Shown here: positions 1 to 8,088 of the stretch, piece by piece
Layout: each line of letters starts with the position of its first letter
How positions within the stretch are numbered: the first letter of the stretch is position 1
Assembly: GCF_012933445.1 (NCBI RefSeq)
Contig: NZ_JABBNC010000021.1
Location: 95,748 to 159,747 of the forward strand
DNA length: 64,000 nucleotides
Direction: 5' to 3'
From: Actinoplanes sp. TBRC 11911
GTDB taxonomy: Bacteria > Actinomycetota > Actinomycetes > Mycobacteriales > Micromonosporaceae
Notes under the pieces: generated by a model
Seen by the model: the letters and a program-made list of their open reading frames with translations, nothing else
Told to the model about the DNA's origin: nothing
Databases searched by the model: none
Program-made: the position numbers and the translations under genes

Positions 1-2
1 AG

Positions 3-575
3 GGCGACAGCTCGTCCGGTGTCTCCGGCGACCTCGAGTCGGCCACCTCGGTCGCGACCAACATGGAAGGCGTGTGGGGGATGGGCTCGACCGTCTCCTC
101 CTACGCGGCGTCCAGCCGGATCGGCTCCGGCACCCCCGGCGGCGCGCCGCCGAACGCCGAGAAGAACGACATGTCCGTACGCCGCGCCTTGGCCGACCGG
201 ATCGAGGACAACCTCGGCGTGCTGCTCAAGCGCACCGCGGAGATCCTGGAGGAGAACCGCCGGCAGGTGCTCGCCCTGGCCCACGCCCTGGAGTCGCACA
301 AGACCCTGACCGGCGAGGACGTCGTGGCGGTGCTGGAGGGCCGGCCGGGCCCGCTGGTCGACGGCACGGTCTACGCCGACAGCGGGTTCCTCACCGAGCT
401 GGAGGACTACCACCGGGCGGCGCTGGCCGCGCACCGCACGCACGCGAAGCCGGAGATGACGATGCCCGGGCTGGTGGACTTCGAGCCGGTGCCGAACGAC
501 GAAGTGTGGCGCGGCCCGGCGCCGGTCAACTCACACAACGGCATCGCCCCGTCCGGCACCGACGGCGAGTCCTGA
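3..575 (+). CDS. FtsH-like M41 peptidase, C-terminal part (5' truncated)
   Basis: The left edge of the window cuts this gene; about 190 codons remain and end in TGA. The visible part contains a segment SATSVATNMEGVWGMG, then a charged helix with RRALADRIEDN and LKRTAEILEENR, then LTGEDVVAVLEG. This order (conserved helix with a GMG loop, long helix, short ETLTGED-like helix) is that of the extreme C-terminal part of FtsH/M41 zinc-metalloprotease domains; the AAA+ module and HExxH site lie outside the window. The acidic, low-complexity tail after residue 150 is typical of actinobacterial versions. Membrane protein quality control is the family role. Other AAA proteases cannot be excluded from this fragment alone. 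Confidence 0.6.
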   Translation, partial: GDSSSGVSGDLESATSVATNMEGVWGMGSTVSSYAASSRIGSGTPGGAPPNAEKNDMSVRRALADRIEDNLGVLLKRTAEILEENRRQVLALAHALESHKTLTGEDVVAVLEGRPGPLVDGTVYADSGFLTELEDYHRAALAAHRTHAKPEMTMPGLVDFEPVPNDEVWRGPAPVNSHNGIAPSGTDGES

Positions 576-607
576 CCGCACATCGAGACGCGCTCATGAC
601 CGCATGA

Positions 608-652
608 CGCGAGGGCGCGGCAGGCACGCAGCACGGCCGCCGCGCCCTCGCG
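608..652. terminator. GC-rich hairpin after the FtsH-like gene
   Basis: Perfect 13-bp stem: CGCGAGGGCGCGG at 608-620 pairs with 640-652 around a 19-nt loop, 33 nt after the stop codon. There is no T-run, as is common for actinobacterial terminators. The position fits a transcription end for the upstream gene. Confidence 0.5.
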
Positions 653-660
653 CGCGCCGC

Positions 661-905
661 GTTGGTCACGCGGGCTGGGTTGGTCGCGCGGGCCGGGCTG
701 GTCGCGCGGGCCGGGCTGGTCGCGCGGGCCGGGCTGGTCGCGCGGGCCGGGCTGGTCGCGCGGGCCGGGCTGGCCACGCGGGCCGGGTTAATCACGCGGG
801 CCGCATTGGTCACGCGGGCATGCTTGGCCATGTGCGCCGGGCTGGCCACCTGCGGTCGACTGGCCATGTGCGCCGGGATGGCCACGTGGTGGGCCGGACC
901 TGTCA
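661..905. repeat. 18-bp tandem repeat array
   Basis: Degenerate tandem units of 18 bp, core GCTGGTCGCGCGGGCCGG. Four consecutive units near 697-768 are identical, and units diverge toward both ends (GTTGGTCACGCGGGCTGG, ATTGGTCACGCGGGCATG, CTGGCCATGTGCGCCGG). About 13 units are recognisable. No spacers, so this is not a CRISPR array. Confidence 0.85.
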
Positions 906-1180
906 CGTGCGGCGGGCTTGCCTGCCGCAGCCGCGTTCGGGGTGCCGCCCGCCTTGCGGTCGGCACGGCACGCGCGGTGGTCCGCTCGGTGGTGCTTTGC
1001 GGCAATTGTGCCTTGTGGGCACCTCGTGCATCGTGGATTTTGCGAATCTTGATGGCCGATCCGGCCGAGCGTCCCGCGATGTGACAGGGACAGACCACAT
1101 CGTGGACAGGCCTCTACATTGGACGGATGATTCGTGTTACTTCGCGGCTTTTGGAGGCCGCCGGCAAGACCTGGAATCGA

Positions 1181-1227
1181 GACCTTGGAGAGTTACGCCC
1201 ACATATCGACCACAACTCTCCAAGGTC
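1181..1227. repeat. Dispersed hairpin repeat, copy 1
   Basis: Perfect 14-bp arms GACCTTGGAGAGTT (1181-1194) and AACTCTCCAAGGTC (1214-1227) around a 19-nt loop containing ACGCCCACATATCGACCAC. The same arms and loop recur near 22.3, 34.1 and 60.1 kb. By loop sequence this copy has the same orientation as copy 4 and the opposite orientation to copies 2 and 3. Confidence 0.85.
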
Positions 1228-1493
1228 TACACCGGACACTCGAACCCGCCGCACGAAGGCTTCCTAATCGGACAAAGCCGCCCCGATCCCGCGATGCGCA
1301 TGCTCTGCTCAGAAGGCGTCCGGCGGGACGGCGACCAAACGCTGGCCGGCGCGGGCGTGGACTACGAAACCAAAACGGGGATCGGCGCTCGAACGAGCGA
1401 AGCAGTTGAATCGTTACAGTGTTCGGGAGCGCCCATCCCGGGTTGTGCAACTATTCGGCTCGTTTGGTCGCGGTCATGCCGGAGTCGGCCCAG

Positions 1494-1742
1494 GTGTGGG
1501 GAGCCGCGACGTCGTGCAGGTTGTGGCCGCCCGCGGCGAGGCTGGTTGCTTGCGGGTGTGGGGAGCCGCGACGTCGTGCAGGTTGTGGCCGGCCACAGCG
1601 AGGCTGGTTGCTTGCGGGTGTGGGGAGCCGCGGCGTCGTGCAGGTTGTGGCCGGCCACAGCGAGGCTGGTTGCTTGCGGGTGTGGGGAGCCGCGGCGTCG
1701 TGCAGGTTGTGGCCGCCCGCGGCGAGGCTGGCTGCTTGCCCG
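1494..1742. repeat. 62-bp tandem repeat array
   Basis: Four copies with an exact 62-bp spacing: GAGCCGCG starts at 1501, 1563, 1625 and 1687. Each unit reads roughly GTGTGGGGAGCCGCGACG, TCGTGCAGGTTGTGGCC, then CGAGGCTGGTTGCTTGCG. Units differ at a few positions (GACGTC or GGCGTC; CCCGCGGCG or GGCCACAGCG). Confidence 0.9.
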
Positions 1743-1772
1743 GGCGTGTCCTCGCGGGCGACGTGTTGACTT

Positions 1773-1813
1773 GAGTTGACTGCATTGATTCAAGACGTCA
1801 ATGCAGTCAACTC
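1773..1813. promoter_or_regulatory. 16-bp perfect inverted repeat upstream of DUF4386 gene
   Basis: GAGTTGACTGCATTGA (1773-1788) and its exact complement TCAATGCAGTCAACTC (1798-1813), loop TTCAAGACG. It is 72 bp before the start codon at 1885 and has no T-run. It could be an operator or an RNA hairpin in the leader; the sequence alone cannot decide. Confidence 0.5.
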
Positions 1814-1884
1814 GCCACGTCGAGGCGTCATCTCATCACCTGTGGTGATGACCGGTTCCCGCGCCGGGCCCTACGCTGCGGCTC

Positions 1885-2724
1885 ATGAACATCAACGTGC
1901 GTCTCTGCGGGGTCTTCTACCTCATCACCTTCGTCGCCTCTGTGCCCGCACTGCTGCTGCTCGCGCCGGTCCTCGACGACCCGGGCTTCATCCTCGGCGC
2001 GGGGAGTGAGACCCGGGTTCTGTGGGGTGGCCTGCTCGACTTCGTCACCGCGCTCGCCTGCGCCGCCACCGCGGTGGTCGTGTTCCCGGTCATCCGGCGG
2101 CACGGCGAGTCGCTGGCGCTCGGCTTCCTCACCACCCGCCTGATCGAAGCGGGGATCATCATCGTCGGTGTCGTCAGCGTCCTCGCCGTCGTCACGCTGC
2201 GGCAGGACGCCATCGGCGCCGCGATCGCCGCCCCCGCCAGCGACCTGGGCGGCAACCCGGGCGGCGTCGCAGGCGGTGTCCTTGCCGGGAACCCGAGCGG
2301 TGTCCTGGCCGGGAACCCGAGCGGTGTCCTGGCCGGGAACCCGGCGGGCGTCCCTGGTGGCGCGGCCGACCCGGCGACGCTGAGCGTGGTGGGGCAGGCG
2401 CTGGTCGCGGTCAAGGACTGGACCTTTCTGTTCGGGCCAGGGATCATGCCCGCGCTGAACGCGGCGATGTTCGGGACGCTGCTGCTGCGGGCCCGCCTCG
2501 TGCCGCGCGTCATCCCGGTGGTCGGCCTGATCGGCGCGCCGCTGCTGGTCGCCGCGGGGCTCGCGACGCTGTTCGGTGGCAACGAGCAGACCTCCGGGCT
2601 GTCGCTGCTGGCCACCCTGCCGATCGCGGGCTGGGAGCTGGCCGTCGGCGTCTGGATGGTCACCAAGGGCTTCCGGGGTGCCGGGGCACGGGCGTACCGG
2701 GAACTTGACTTGAATGCGGGTTGA
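1885..2724 (+). CDS. DUF4386 family membrane protein
   Basis: A 279-aa polytopic membrane protein. The opening NVRLCGVFYLITFVASVPAL, followed by GLLDFVTALACAATAVVVFPVIR and RLIEAGIIIVGVVSVLAVVTLR, matches the DUF4386 layout of six to seven helices. The central extracytoplasmic loop is expanded by an 8-residue tandem repeat (GVLAGNPS and variants, three to four units, about residues 127-155), encoded by 24-bp DNA repeats near 2275-2345. No Shine-Dalgarno sequence is obvious before ATG 1885, so the message may be leaderless. Function is unknown. The gene stands alone behind a large inverted repeat. Confidence 0.8.
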   Translation: MNINVRLCGVFYLITFVASVPALLLLAPVLDDPGFILGAGSETRVLWGGLLDFVTALACAATAVVVFPVIRRHGESLALGFLTTRLIEAGIIIVGVVSVLAVVTLRQDAIGAAIAAPASDLGGNPGGVAGGVLAGNPSGVLAGNPSGVLAGNPAGVPGGAADPATLSVVGQALVAVKDWTFLFGPGIMPALNAAMFGTLLLRARLVPRVIPVVGLIGAPLLVAAGLATLFGGNEQTSGLSLLATLPIAGWELAVGVWMVTKGFRGAGARAYRELDLNAG

Positions 2725-2812
2725 GGTTTTAGCGTACGGAGTTGATCTAGGGAGGGTCGCGGGCGGCCCGGAGCGGGGACGTATGGTTGCGAGGGCAACA
2801 GCGGGAGGACAC

Positions 2813-4123
2813 ATGACATCGCGTACGGACCTCGTCGAGGACCTGATGGGGCGTTTTCCCCACGTGCCGCGTGAGGCGATCATCAAGGAGGATCTGCTGC
2901 GCGGCGGGATGGCGTTCGACGACTCGGCGCTGACCGACAACGAGAACGGGCAGGTCAAGCCGAAGTCGTACTTCATCTTCTCGTTCGACCACCGGACGCT
3001 GCCGGAGCTGGGCGAGGCCGCGCTGCGCCGCCCCCCGGAGGAGATCGTGCTGACCGGCGGGCCGTACGAGCTGCGTCGCACGGTGGTCTCGGTGCGCACC
3101 AACCCCGACTCGCCGTACCGGGTGAAGCCCGACGCGGACGGCAAGCTGACGCTGTTCCTCGACGACAAGCCGATCGCGGACGTCGGGCTGCCCCCGATGC
3201 CGCCGTATTACCAGCACAAGCTCGCCAACGGGAAGTCCGTCATGGAGGTCGCGCCGACCATCCAATGGGGATACCTGATTTACTTGACAGTCTTCCGCGT
3301 CTGTCAGTATTTCGGCGCCAAGGAAGAGTGCCAGTACTGCGACATCAACCACAACTGGCGTCAGCACAAGGCGGCCGGCCGGCCGTATACCGGAGTCAAG
3401 CCGGTCGATGAGGTCCTCGAGGCGCTGGAGATCATCGCCAAGTACGACACCGACGGCGCCTCCCGGGCGTACACGCTGACCGGCGGCAGCATCACCTCGC
3501 ACGTCGGTGGCAAGGCCGAGGCCGACTTCTACGGCCAGTACGCGGAGGCCATCGAGCAGCACTTCCCGGGTCGCTGGATCGGCAAGGTGGTGGCGCAGGC
3601 GCTGCCCCGCGAGAGCGTGCAGCGCTTCCACGACTACGGCGTCCGCATTTATCACCCTAACTACGAAGTGTGGGACAAGCGGCTGTTCGAGCTGTACTGC
3701 CCCGGTAAAGAGCGGTACGTGGGCCGGGAGGAGTGGCACCGCCGCATCCTGGACTCCGCCGAGATCTTCGGGGCGCGCAACGTCATCCCGAACTTCGTGG
3801 CCGGCATCGAGATGGCCGAGCCGTTCGGCTTCACCACGGTCAACGAGGCGATCGACTCCACCGCCGAGGGCCTGGAGTATTTCATGTCCCGGGGGATCAC
3901 GCCGCGCTTCACCACCTGGTGCCCGGAACCGACCACCCCGCTGGGCAAGACCAACCCGGACGGCGCGCCGCTGGAATACCACGTCCGGCTGCTGGAGACG
4001 TACCGCGCTGTCATGGAGGCCAACGGGCTGTCCAGCCCGCCCGGATACGGACCGGCCGGCGCCGGCCGCGCGGTCTTCTCGGTCAGCTCGTTCATGGACA
4101 GCCTGCCGGCGAACGACGAGTAA
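2813..4123 (+). CDS. Radical SAM family protein with C-x8-C-x2-C motif
   Basis: A 436-aa soluble protein; start chosen at ATG 2813 because GGGAGGA lies just upstream. Cysteines 164, 173 and 176 (VCQYFGAKEECQYCD) form a C-x8-C-x2-C motif in place of the canonical C-x3-C-x2-C, placed before a TIM-barrel-like half with TLTGGS and later ITPRFTTWCPEPTTP. The 160-residue N-terminal part (FSFDHRTLPELGE) is not a domain I can name. The proposed role is S-adenosylmethionine cleavage at a 4Fe-4S cluster; the substrate is unknown. The gene precedes a histidine kinase and the propane-type monooxygenase block, which suggests but does not prove a link. Radical SAM assignment is fairly secure. Confidence 0.75.
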   Translation: MTSRTDLVEDLMGRFPHVPREAIIKEDLLRGGMAFDDSALTDNENGQVKPKSYFIFSFDHRTLPELGEAALRRPPEEIVLTGGPYELRRTVVSVRTNPDSPYRVKPDADGKLTLFLDDKPIADVGLPPMPPYYQHKLANGKSVMEVAPTIQWGYLIYLTVFRVCQYFGAKEECQYCDINHNWRQHKAAGRPYTGVKPVDEVLEALEIIAKYDTDGASRAYTLTGGSITSHVGGKAEADFYGQYAEAIEQHFPGRWIGKVVAQALPRESVQRFHDYGVRIYHPNYEVWDKRLFELYCPGKERYVGREEWHRRILDSAEIFGARNVIPNFVAGIEMAEPFGFTTVNEAIDSTAEGLEYFMSRGITPRFTTWCPEPTTPLGKTNPDGAPLEYHVRLLETYRAVMEANGLSSPPGYGPAGAGRAVFSVSSFMDSLPANDE

Positions 4124-4200
4124 GACCCCGGCCAACAACCGGCAAGAGCACTGTCGTCAGGGGCGCTACCAGGCATAACATGTGCCCGGGGGGCGCACCT

Positions 4201-6147
4201 GTGATGACGTTCGACCGCTGGAGGGCGCTGGCCGCTCACTGGGTGAGCGGTCTCGTTGTCGCGGCGTTGCTGACGGCCGTCGTCAGCACGGCCATCGCTT
4301 TGCTGGAACCGCGTCTGCCCGCGCTCAGCCTGCTCGTGCTGTACATGCTGGTGGTGCTGCCGGTGGCCATCACCTGGGGCATCCACGTGGCGGTCTTCGC
4401 GGTGCTGCTCAGCGTCGTGGTGTTCTCGTACCTGTTCCTCGCGCCGGTGCATTCGTTCTGGATCGCCGAGGAGCGCGACCTGGTGCCGATGGGTGTCTTC
4501 CTGGTGACCGCGCTGGTGGTGGCCGAGCTGGCCGCCCGGATGCGGCGAGCGGTGGTGGAGTCGGCCCGGCTGTCGCGCGAGCAGTCCGCGCTGCGACGGG
4601 TCGCCACCCTGGTCGCGCGGTCCCCGGAACCGGTCACCGTGTTCGAGGCGGTCACCCGCGAGGTCGGCCTGCTCTGCGACGCCGACCTGGCCCGGATGGA
4701 GCGCTACGACGAGGACGGGGTGGTCGGCGTCGCGGTCTGGAGCCGGGTGCCCGCCGTGCTGGCCGTCGGCACGTGGATCGAGCTGGACGGCCCGAGCATC
4801 GCCCGGGCGGTGCTGCGCACCGGTGCCCCGGCCCGCGTCGACACCTTCGAACGAGCCACCGGCCGGATCGCCGACGAGGCCCATGAGCTGGGCATCCGCT
4901 CGTCGGTGGGGTGCCCGATCGTGGTCGGCGGCCACATCTGGGGGGTCATCGCCGCGTCCACCCGCGGCGACCAGGCGTTCCCGCCGGAGACCGAGGCGCA
5001 GATCACCAGGTTCACCGAGCTCGTCGCGACCGCCGTGGCAAACGCGGAAAGCAGCGTGGAGATCAACCGGCTGGCCCGGGAACAGGCGGCGCTGCGCCGG
5101 GTGGCGACGCTGGTCGCCGCCGGAGCCCAGCCGGACGACGTCTTCACCTCGGTCACCAACGAGGTGACGGCCCTGCTCGGCGCGGACACGACAATCATCG
5201 TGCGGTTCGCGCCGGACGGGACGCCGTCGCATCTCGCCGGCGACCGCGCCGGTCGAGCCGGCAGCGACGCCGGCGGCAGCGGCGACGGCGCCGCGCCCGG
5301 CCTGCTCGGGCTGCTGCGTGACCCGCAGATTCTGACGACCGTCACGGCGGGCAGTTCGGCGAGCGCGGACTCGGCGATCTTCTGCCCGATCACGGTCGAG
5401 GGGCGGGTGTGGGGCGCTTTCGGCGTACGCGGCGAGGAACTGCCCATCGACATCGAGAAACGGCTGCTCGACTTCACCGAGCTGATCGCCACCGCGGTCG
5501 CCAACGCGGAAAGTCACGGCCAGCTGATCGCCTCCCGCGCGCGGGTGGTGGCGGCCGCCGACGAGACGCGCCGGCGCATCGAACGGGACTTGCACGACGG
5601 CGCCCAGCAGCGGCTCGTCTCGCTGGCCCTGGAGCTGCGCCTGGCCGAGACCACGGTGACCGACGGGCAGCAGGAGATTCGCGCGGCGGTGCAGGCGGCC
5701 GCCACCGAGATCACCGAGGTGCTCGACGACCTGCGGGAGATCTCCCGGGGGATCCACCCGGCGATCCTGTCCGAGGGTGGGCTCAGCCCGGCGCTGCGGA
5801 CGCTGGCCCGGCGGGCGCCGCTGCCGGTGGAGATGCGGGTGCACACCGAGCAACGGTTCCCGCCATCGGTGGAAATAGCGTCTTATTATGTGGTTTCGGA
5901 GGCTTTGACCAACACCAGCAAGTATGCCCAGGCCGAGCACGCCGAGGTGCTGGTCGAGGAGCGCAACGGCTGGCTGCGTTTGTCGGTGAGCGACGACGGG
6001 ACCGGCGGCGCCGACCCGTCCAACGGCTCGGGGCTGGTCGGCCTGCGCGACCGGGTAGAGGCGCTGGGCGGCGCGATCATGGTGAGCAGCCCGGCCGGCA
6101 AGGGCACCACAATCGTCGTGTCCCTGCCGGTCAATCAGGCCGGGTGA
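4201..6147 (+). CDS. Membrane histidine kinase, DUF4118-GAF-GAF-HisKA_3-HATPase
   Basis: A 648-aa sensor kinase. GTG 4201 is chosen because GGGGGG ends 7 nt upstream; ATG 4204 is an alternative. Residues about 12-110 form a KdpD-like four-helix membrane unit (VVAALLTAVVSTAIALL, LVLYMLVVLPVAITWG, FLVTALVVAELAA). Two GAF domains follow (about 130-285 and 295-440). HisKA_3 carries the phospho-acceptor His465 in ERDLHDGAQQR, and the C-terminal HATPase has SDDGTGG and GLVGLRDRVEALGG. This is a NarL-type kinase, but no LuxR-type response regulator is adjacent, so it is an orphan here. It ends 25 bp from the convergent mimR-like gene. Confidence 0.9.
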   Translation: MMTFDRWRALAAHWVSGLVVAALLTAVVSTAIALLEPRLPALSLLVLYMLVVLPVAITWGIHVAVFAVLLSVVVFSYLFLAPVHSFWIAEERDLVPMGVFLVTALVVAELAARMRRAVVESARLSREQSALRRVATLVARSPEPVTVFEAVTREVGLLCDADLARMERYDEDGVVGVAVWSRVPAVLAVGTWIELDGPSIARAVLRTGAPARVDTFERATGRIADEAHELGIRSSVGCPIVVGGHIWGVIAASTRGDQAFPPETEAQITRFTELVATAVANAESSVEINRLAREQAALRRVATLVAAGAQPDDVFTSVTNEVTALLGADTTIIVRFAPDGTPSHLAGDRAGRAGSDAGGSGDGAAPGLLGLLRDPQILTTVTAGSSASADSAIFCPITVEGRVWGAFGVRGEELPIDIEKRLLDFTELIATAVANAESHGQLIASRARVVAAADETRRRIERDLHDGAQQRLVSLALELRLAETTVTDGQQEIRAAVQAAATEITEVLDDLREISRGIHPAILSEGGLSPALRTLARRAPLPVEMRVHTEQRFPPSVEIASYYVVSEALTNTSKYAQAEHAEVLVEERNGWLRLSVSDDGTGGADPSNGSGLVGLRDRVEALGGAIMVSSPAGKGTTIVVSLPVNQAG

Positions 6148-6172
6148 CACGGTGCCGCGACGATGCAGGTGA

Positions 6173-7963
6173 TCAGGCGTGCCGCGGCGGGGCGACGATG
6201 CCGTACTCGTGGATCTTGCGGTAGATGGTGGCGCGGGACATGCCGAGTGCGGCCGCCGCCTTGACCTTGCTGCCGTCCCAGTCCTGCAGGCTGCGCACGA
6301 TCGCGTCGCGTTCCATCGCCTCCAGCGGGCTCAACAGCCGGCGACTGACCGTGCGGCACTCGGCCGGCAGGTCGCCGGGCTGGATGGTGCCGCCGCGCCG
6401 GTGCTGGACGATGTTGCGCAGCACCTGCCACAGCTGCTCGACGTTGCCCGGCCAGCTCGCCCGGCTGAGCATCTGCATCGCCTCCGGCGAACACCCCAGC
6501 CGCCCGTCGGTGACCAGCTTGGACAGGAAGAACGAGACCAGCGCCGGCACGTCCTCCAGGTGGTAGCGCAGCGGCGGCAGCTCCACCGTGCTCGGGAAGA
6601 AGCGCAGCAGCCCGGCCAGCTCGCCGCCGTCGTGCCGGGGGCTCAGCGTCACCGCGACCCACGGCGGCGCGGCACCGCCCTGTTCGAGCAGCTTCGTCAG
6701 CTTTTCCAGGGCCGCCGCGCTGATCTTGTCGACGTGGCGGATGACCAGCACGCCTGCACCGCCGGCCAGTTCGCGGCGCACGTCGGCCAGCCAGCCACGG
6801 CCCGGGGCGGCCGCATCCACGACGGCGAAGTGCGCGGCGGGCCGTTCGTACTGGTGGATCGCGCGCACGGCGGCCAGCTTGCCCACCCCGGGCTCGCCTT
6901 CCAGGGCCAGCCACGTGCCCGTGTCGTACACCGATTTCACCTGGTGGCAGCCGCTGAGCCAGAGCCCGCCGCTGCCGACGAGGCCGGGCAGGAACATCCG
7001 CGGCCCGGGGCCGGGGTCGAGGCGTACGCCCGCGGGTTGCTCGCCCAGCTTGACATGCACGACGCCGCCGCTGAGCAGGCCCTCGCCGCGCACCGGCCGG
7101 CAGAACATCCGCGCTTTCACCCCGCTGGGCAGCTCGACCAGCAGCGACGCGGCCGGGTTGCGGCCGGCCAGCGTCTCGGCCGCCTGGGTCAGCAGCACCG
7201 CCTGTTCGGCCGGGTCGAGCGCGTGCCGGGCGATGTCGTTCATCATCACCACGTCGTTGTTCAGAGCGAACACAATTCCCGCCGTACGCCTGCACGTGCG
7301 CAGGTACTCCTGGAGCAGCGTCAGTTCCTGGATCCCGCTGTCGCTGAGCAGCGCCTGCTGGATCTGTCCCGCCGTCGTCTTGGCCAGGGTCAGCAGCAGC
7401 GGGTCGGCGTCCTTGCGCCAGCAGGTGAGATCGACCGCGCCGACCGTCTTGCCGGAGATCGGGTGGTGGATCGGCACCCCGGCGCAGGCCAGGTCCTCCA
7501 GGTGCTCGGCGTAGTGCTCGTGGCCGAACACGTGCATCGGCCGGCCGCCCTCCAGCGCGGTGCCGATCCCATTGGTGCCGACGAACTCCTCGGCGTAGCT
7601 GAAGCCGGGCGCCAGGTTGACCCGGTCGAGGTGGGTGTCGAGGTCGCGGCCGGCGTCCAGGCGCACCAGGACCAGCCCGGTCGGATCGGTCAGGATGATG
7701 CTGATCGGCTGGCCGTCCAGGTGGTGACGCAGATGCCGCAGCACCGGTAACGCGCTGCGGGTCAGCGGAGTGTCCAGATCGGGGGCATGGCGGTAGGCCA
7801 GGTCGATCCGGTCGGCGGCCACATTCCACCGGCGCGATCGCCACCACGAGGCCAGGATCGAGTCCCGGACATGGTGCGGATCGACCTGCTCGGCGGTGAG
7901 GAACCGCTCGCGGGTCTTCGCCAGTCTCATGTCACCGGTGTCGGGTGGATGTTCAGGTGGCAT
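6173..7963 (-). CDS. mimR: MimR/AcoR-type transcriptional regulator with degenerate AAA+ domain
   Basis: A 596-aa regulator. The order is an N-terminal GAF-like sensor (GFSYAEEFVGTNGIGTALEGG, about residues 70-200), an AAA+ domain with Walker A-like GEPGVGK, and a Fis-type HTH at the end (KVKAAAALGMSRATIYRKI). The sigma-54 contact motif GAFTGA is absent, and the Walker B region reads GVLVIRHVDK without the usual Asp-Glu pair. Actinobacteria generally lack sigma-54, so this class probably acts on the ordinary polymerase. Homologues (MimR) activate mimABCD diiron monooxygenase genes in mycobacteria in response to acetone. GGGAG lies 8 nt before ATG 7963. Palindromes at 8041-8055 and 8333-8347 are likely binding sites. 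Confidence 0.85.
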   Translation of the reverse strand: MPPEHPPDTGDMRLAKTRERFLTAEQVDPHHVRDSILASWWRSRRWNVAADRIDLAYRHAPDLDTPLTRSALPVLRHLRHHLDGQPISIILTDPTGLVLVRLDAGRDLDTHLDRVNLAPGFSYAEEFVGTNGIGTALEGGRPMHVFGHEHYAEHLEDLACAGVPIHHPISGKTVGAVDLTCWRKDADPLLLTLAKTTAGQIQQALLSDSGIQELTLLQEYLRTCRRTAGIVFALNNDVVMMNDIARHALDPAEQAVLLTQAAETLAGRNPAASLLVELPSGVKARMFCRPVRGEGLLSGGVVHVKLGEQPAGVRLDPGPGPRMFLPGLVGSGGLWLSGCHQVKSVYDTGTWLALEGEPGVGKLAAVRAIHQYERPAAHFAVVDAAAPGRGWLADVRRELAGGAGVLVIRHVDKISAAALEKLTKLLEQGGAAPPWVAVTLSPRHDGGELAGLLRFFPSTVELPPLRYHLEDVPALVSFFLSKLVTDGRLGCSPEAMQMLSRASWPGNVEQLWQVLRNIVQHRRGGTIQPGDLPAECRTVSRRLLSPLEAMERDAIVRSLQDWDGSKVKAAAALGMSRATIYRKIHEYGIVAPPRHA

Positions 7964-8040
7964 GGGCGGGGCTCCCTTGCCCTCCGTCGCGTGCTGACTA
8001 CACCGTACGCGCCGCGTCTACCTGCTTCGATTCCTGTTTC

Positions 8041-8055
8041 GTCTCATGTTGAGAC
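8041..8055. promoter_or_regulatory. Palindromic operator GTCTCA-N3-TGAGAC, site 1
   Basis: GTCTCATGTTGAGAC: perfect 6-bp half-sites around TGT, in the divergent gap between the mimR-like gene and the 79-aa gene. It lies 34 bp before ATG 8089. Related sites occur at 8333 and 21235. Assignment to the MimR-like protein is inferred from position. Confidence 0.55.
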
Positions 8056-8088
8056 CCCAAACGAGCGACTCCGCGATGGACTCAGGCG

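Larger units (their letters stand above)
576..1884. other. 1.3-kb gene-free region rich in repeats
   Basis: No convincing gene is seen. Long open frames exist here only because GC-rich tandem repeats lack stop codons; they give monotonous Arg/Ala/Gly products. In order the stretch holds a terminator-like hairpin (608-652), an 18-bp tandem array (661-905), one copy of the dispersed hairpin repeat (1181-1227), a 62-bp tandem array (1494-1742) and a 16-bp perfect inverted repeat (1773-1813). Confidence 0.7.

Noticed and set aside
661..905. Possible CRISPR array
   Set aside because: Units are contiguous with no unique spacers, and no cas gene is in the window. The same holds for the 62-bp and 35-bp arrays.
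604..1779. Long plus-strand open frame of 391 codons
   Set aside because: It runs through two tandem arrays and the hairpin repeat, encodes monotonous Arg/Gly/Ala sequence, and has overlapping open frames on both strands. It is a by-product of stop-free GC-rich repeats.
3661..6150. 829-codon minus-strand open frame antisense to the radical SAM and kinase genes
   Set aside because: Antisense shadow of high-GC coding sequence; the plus-strand genes have clear domains and ribosome sites.
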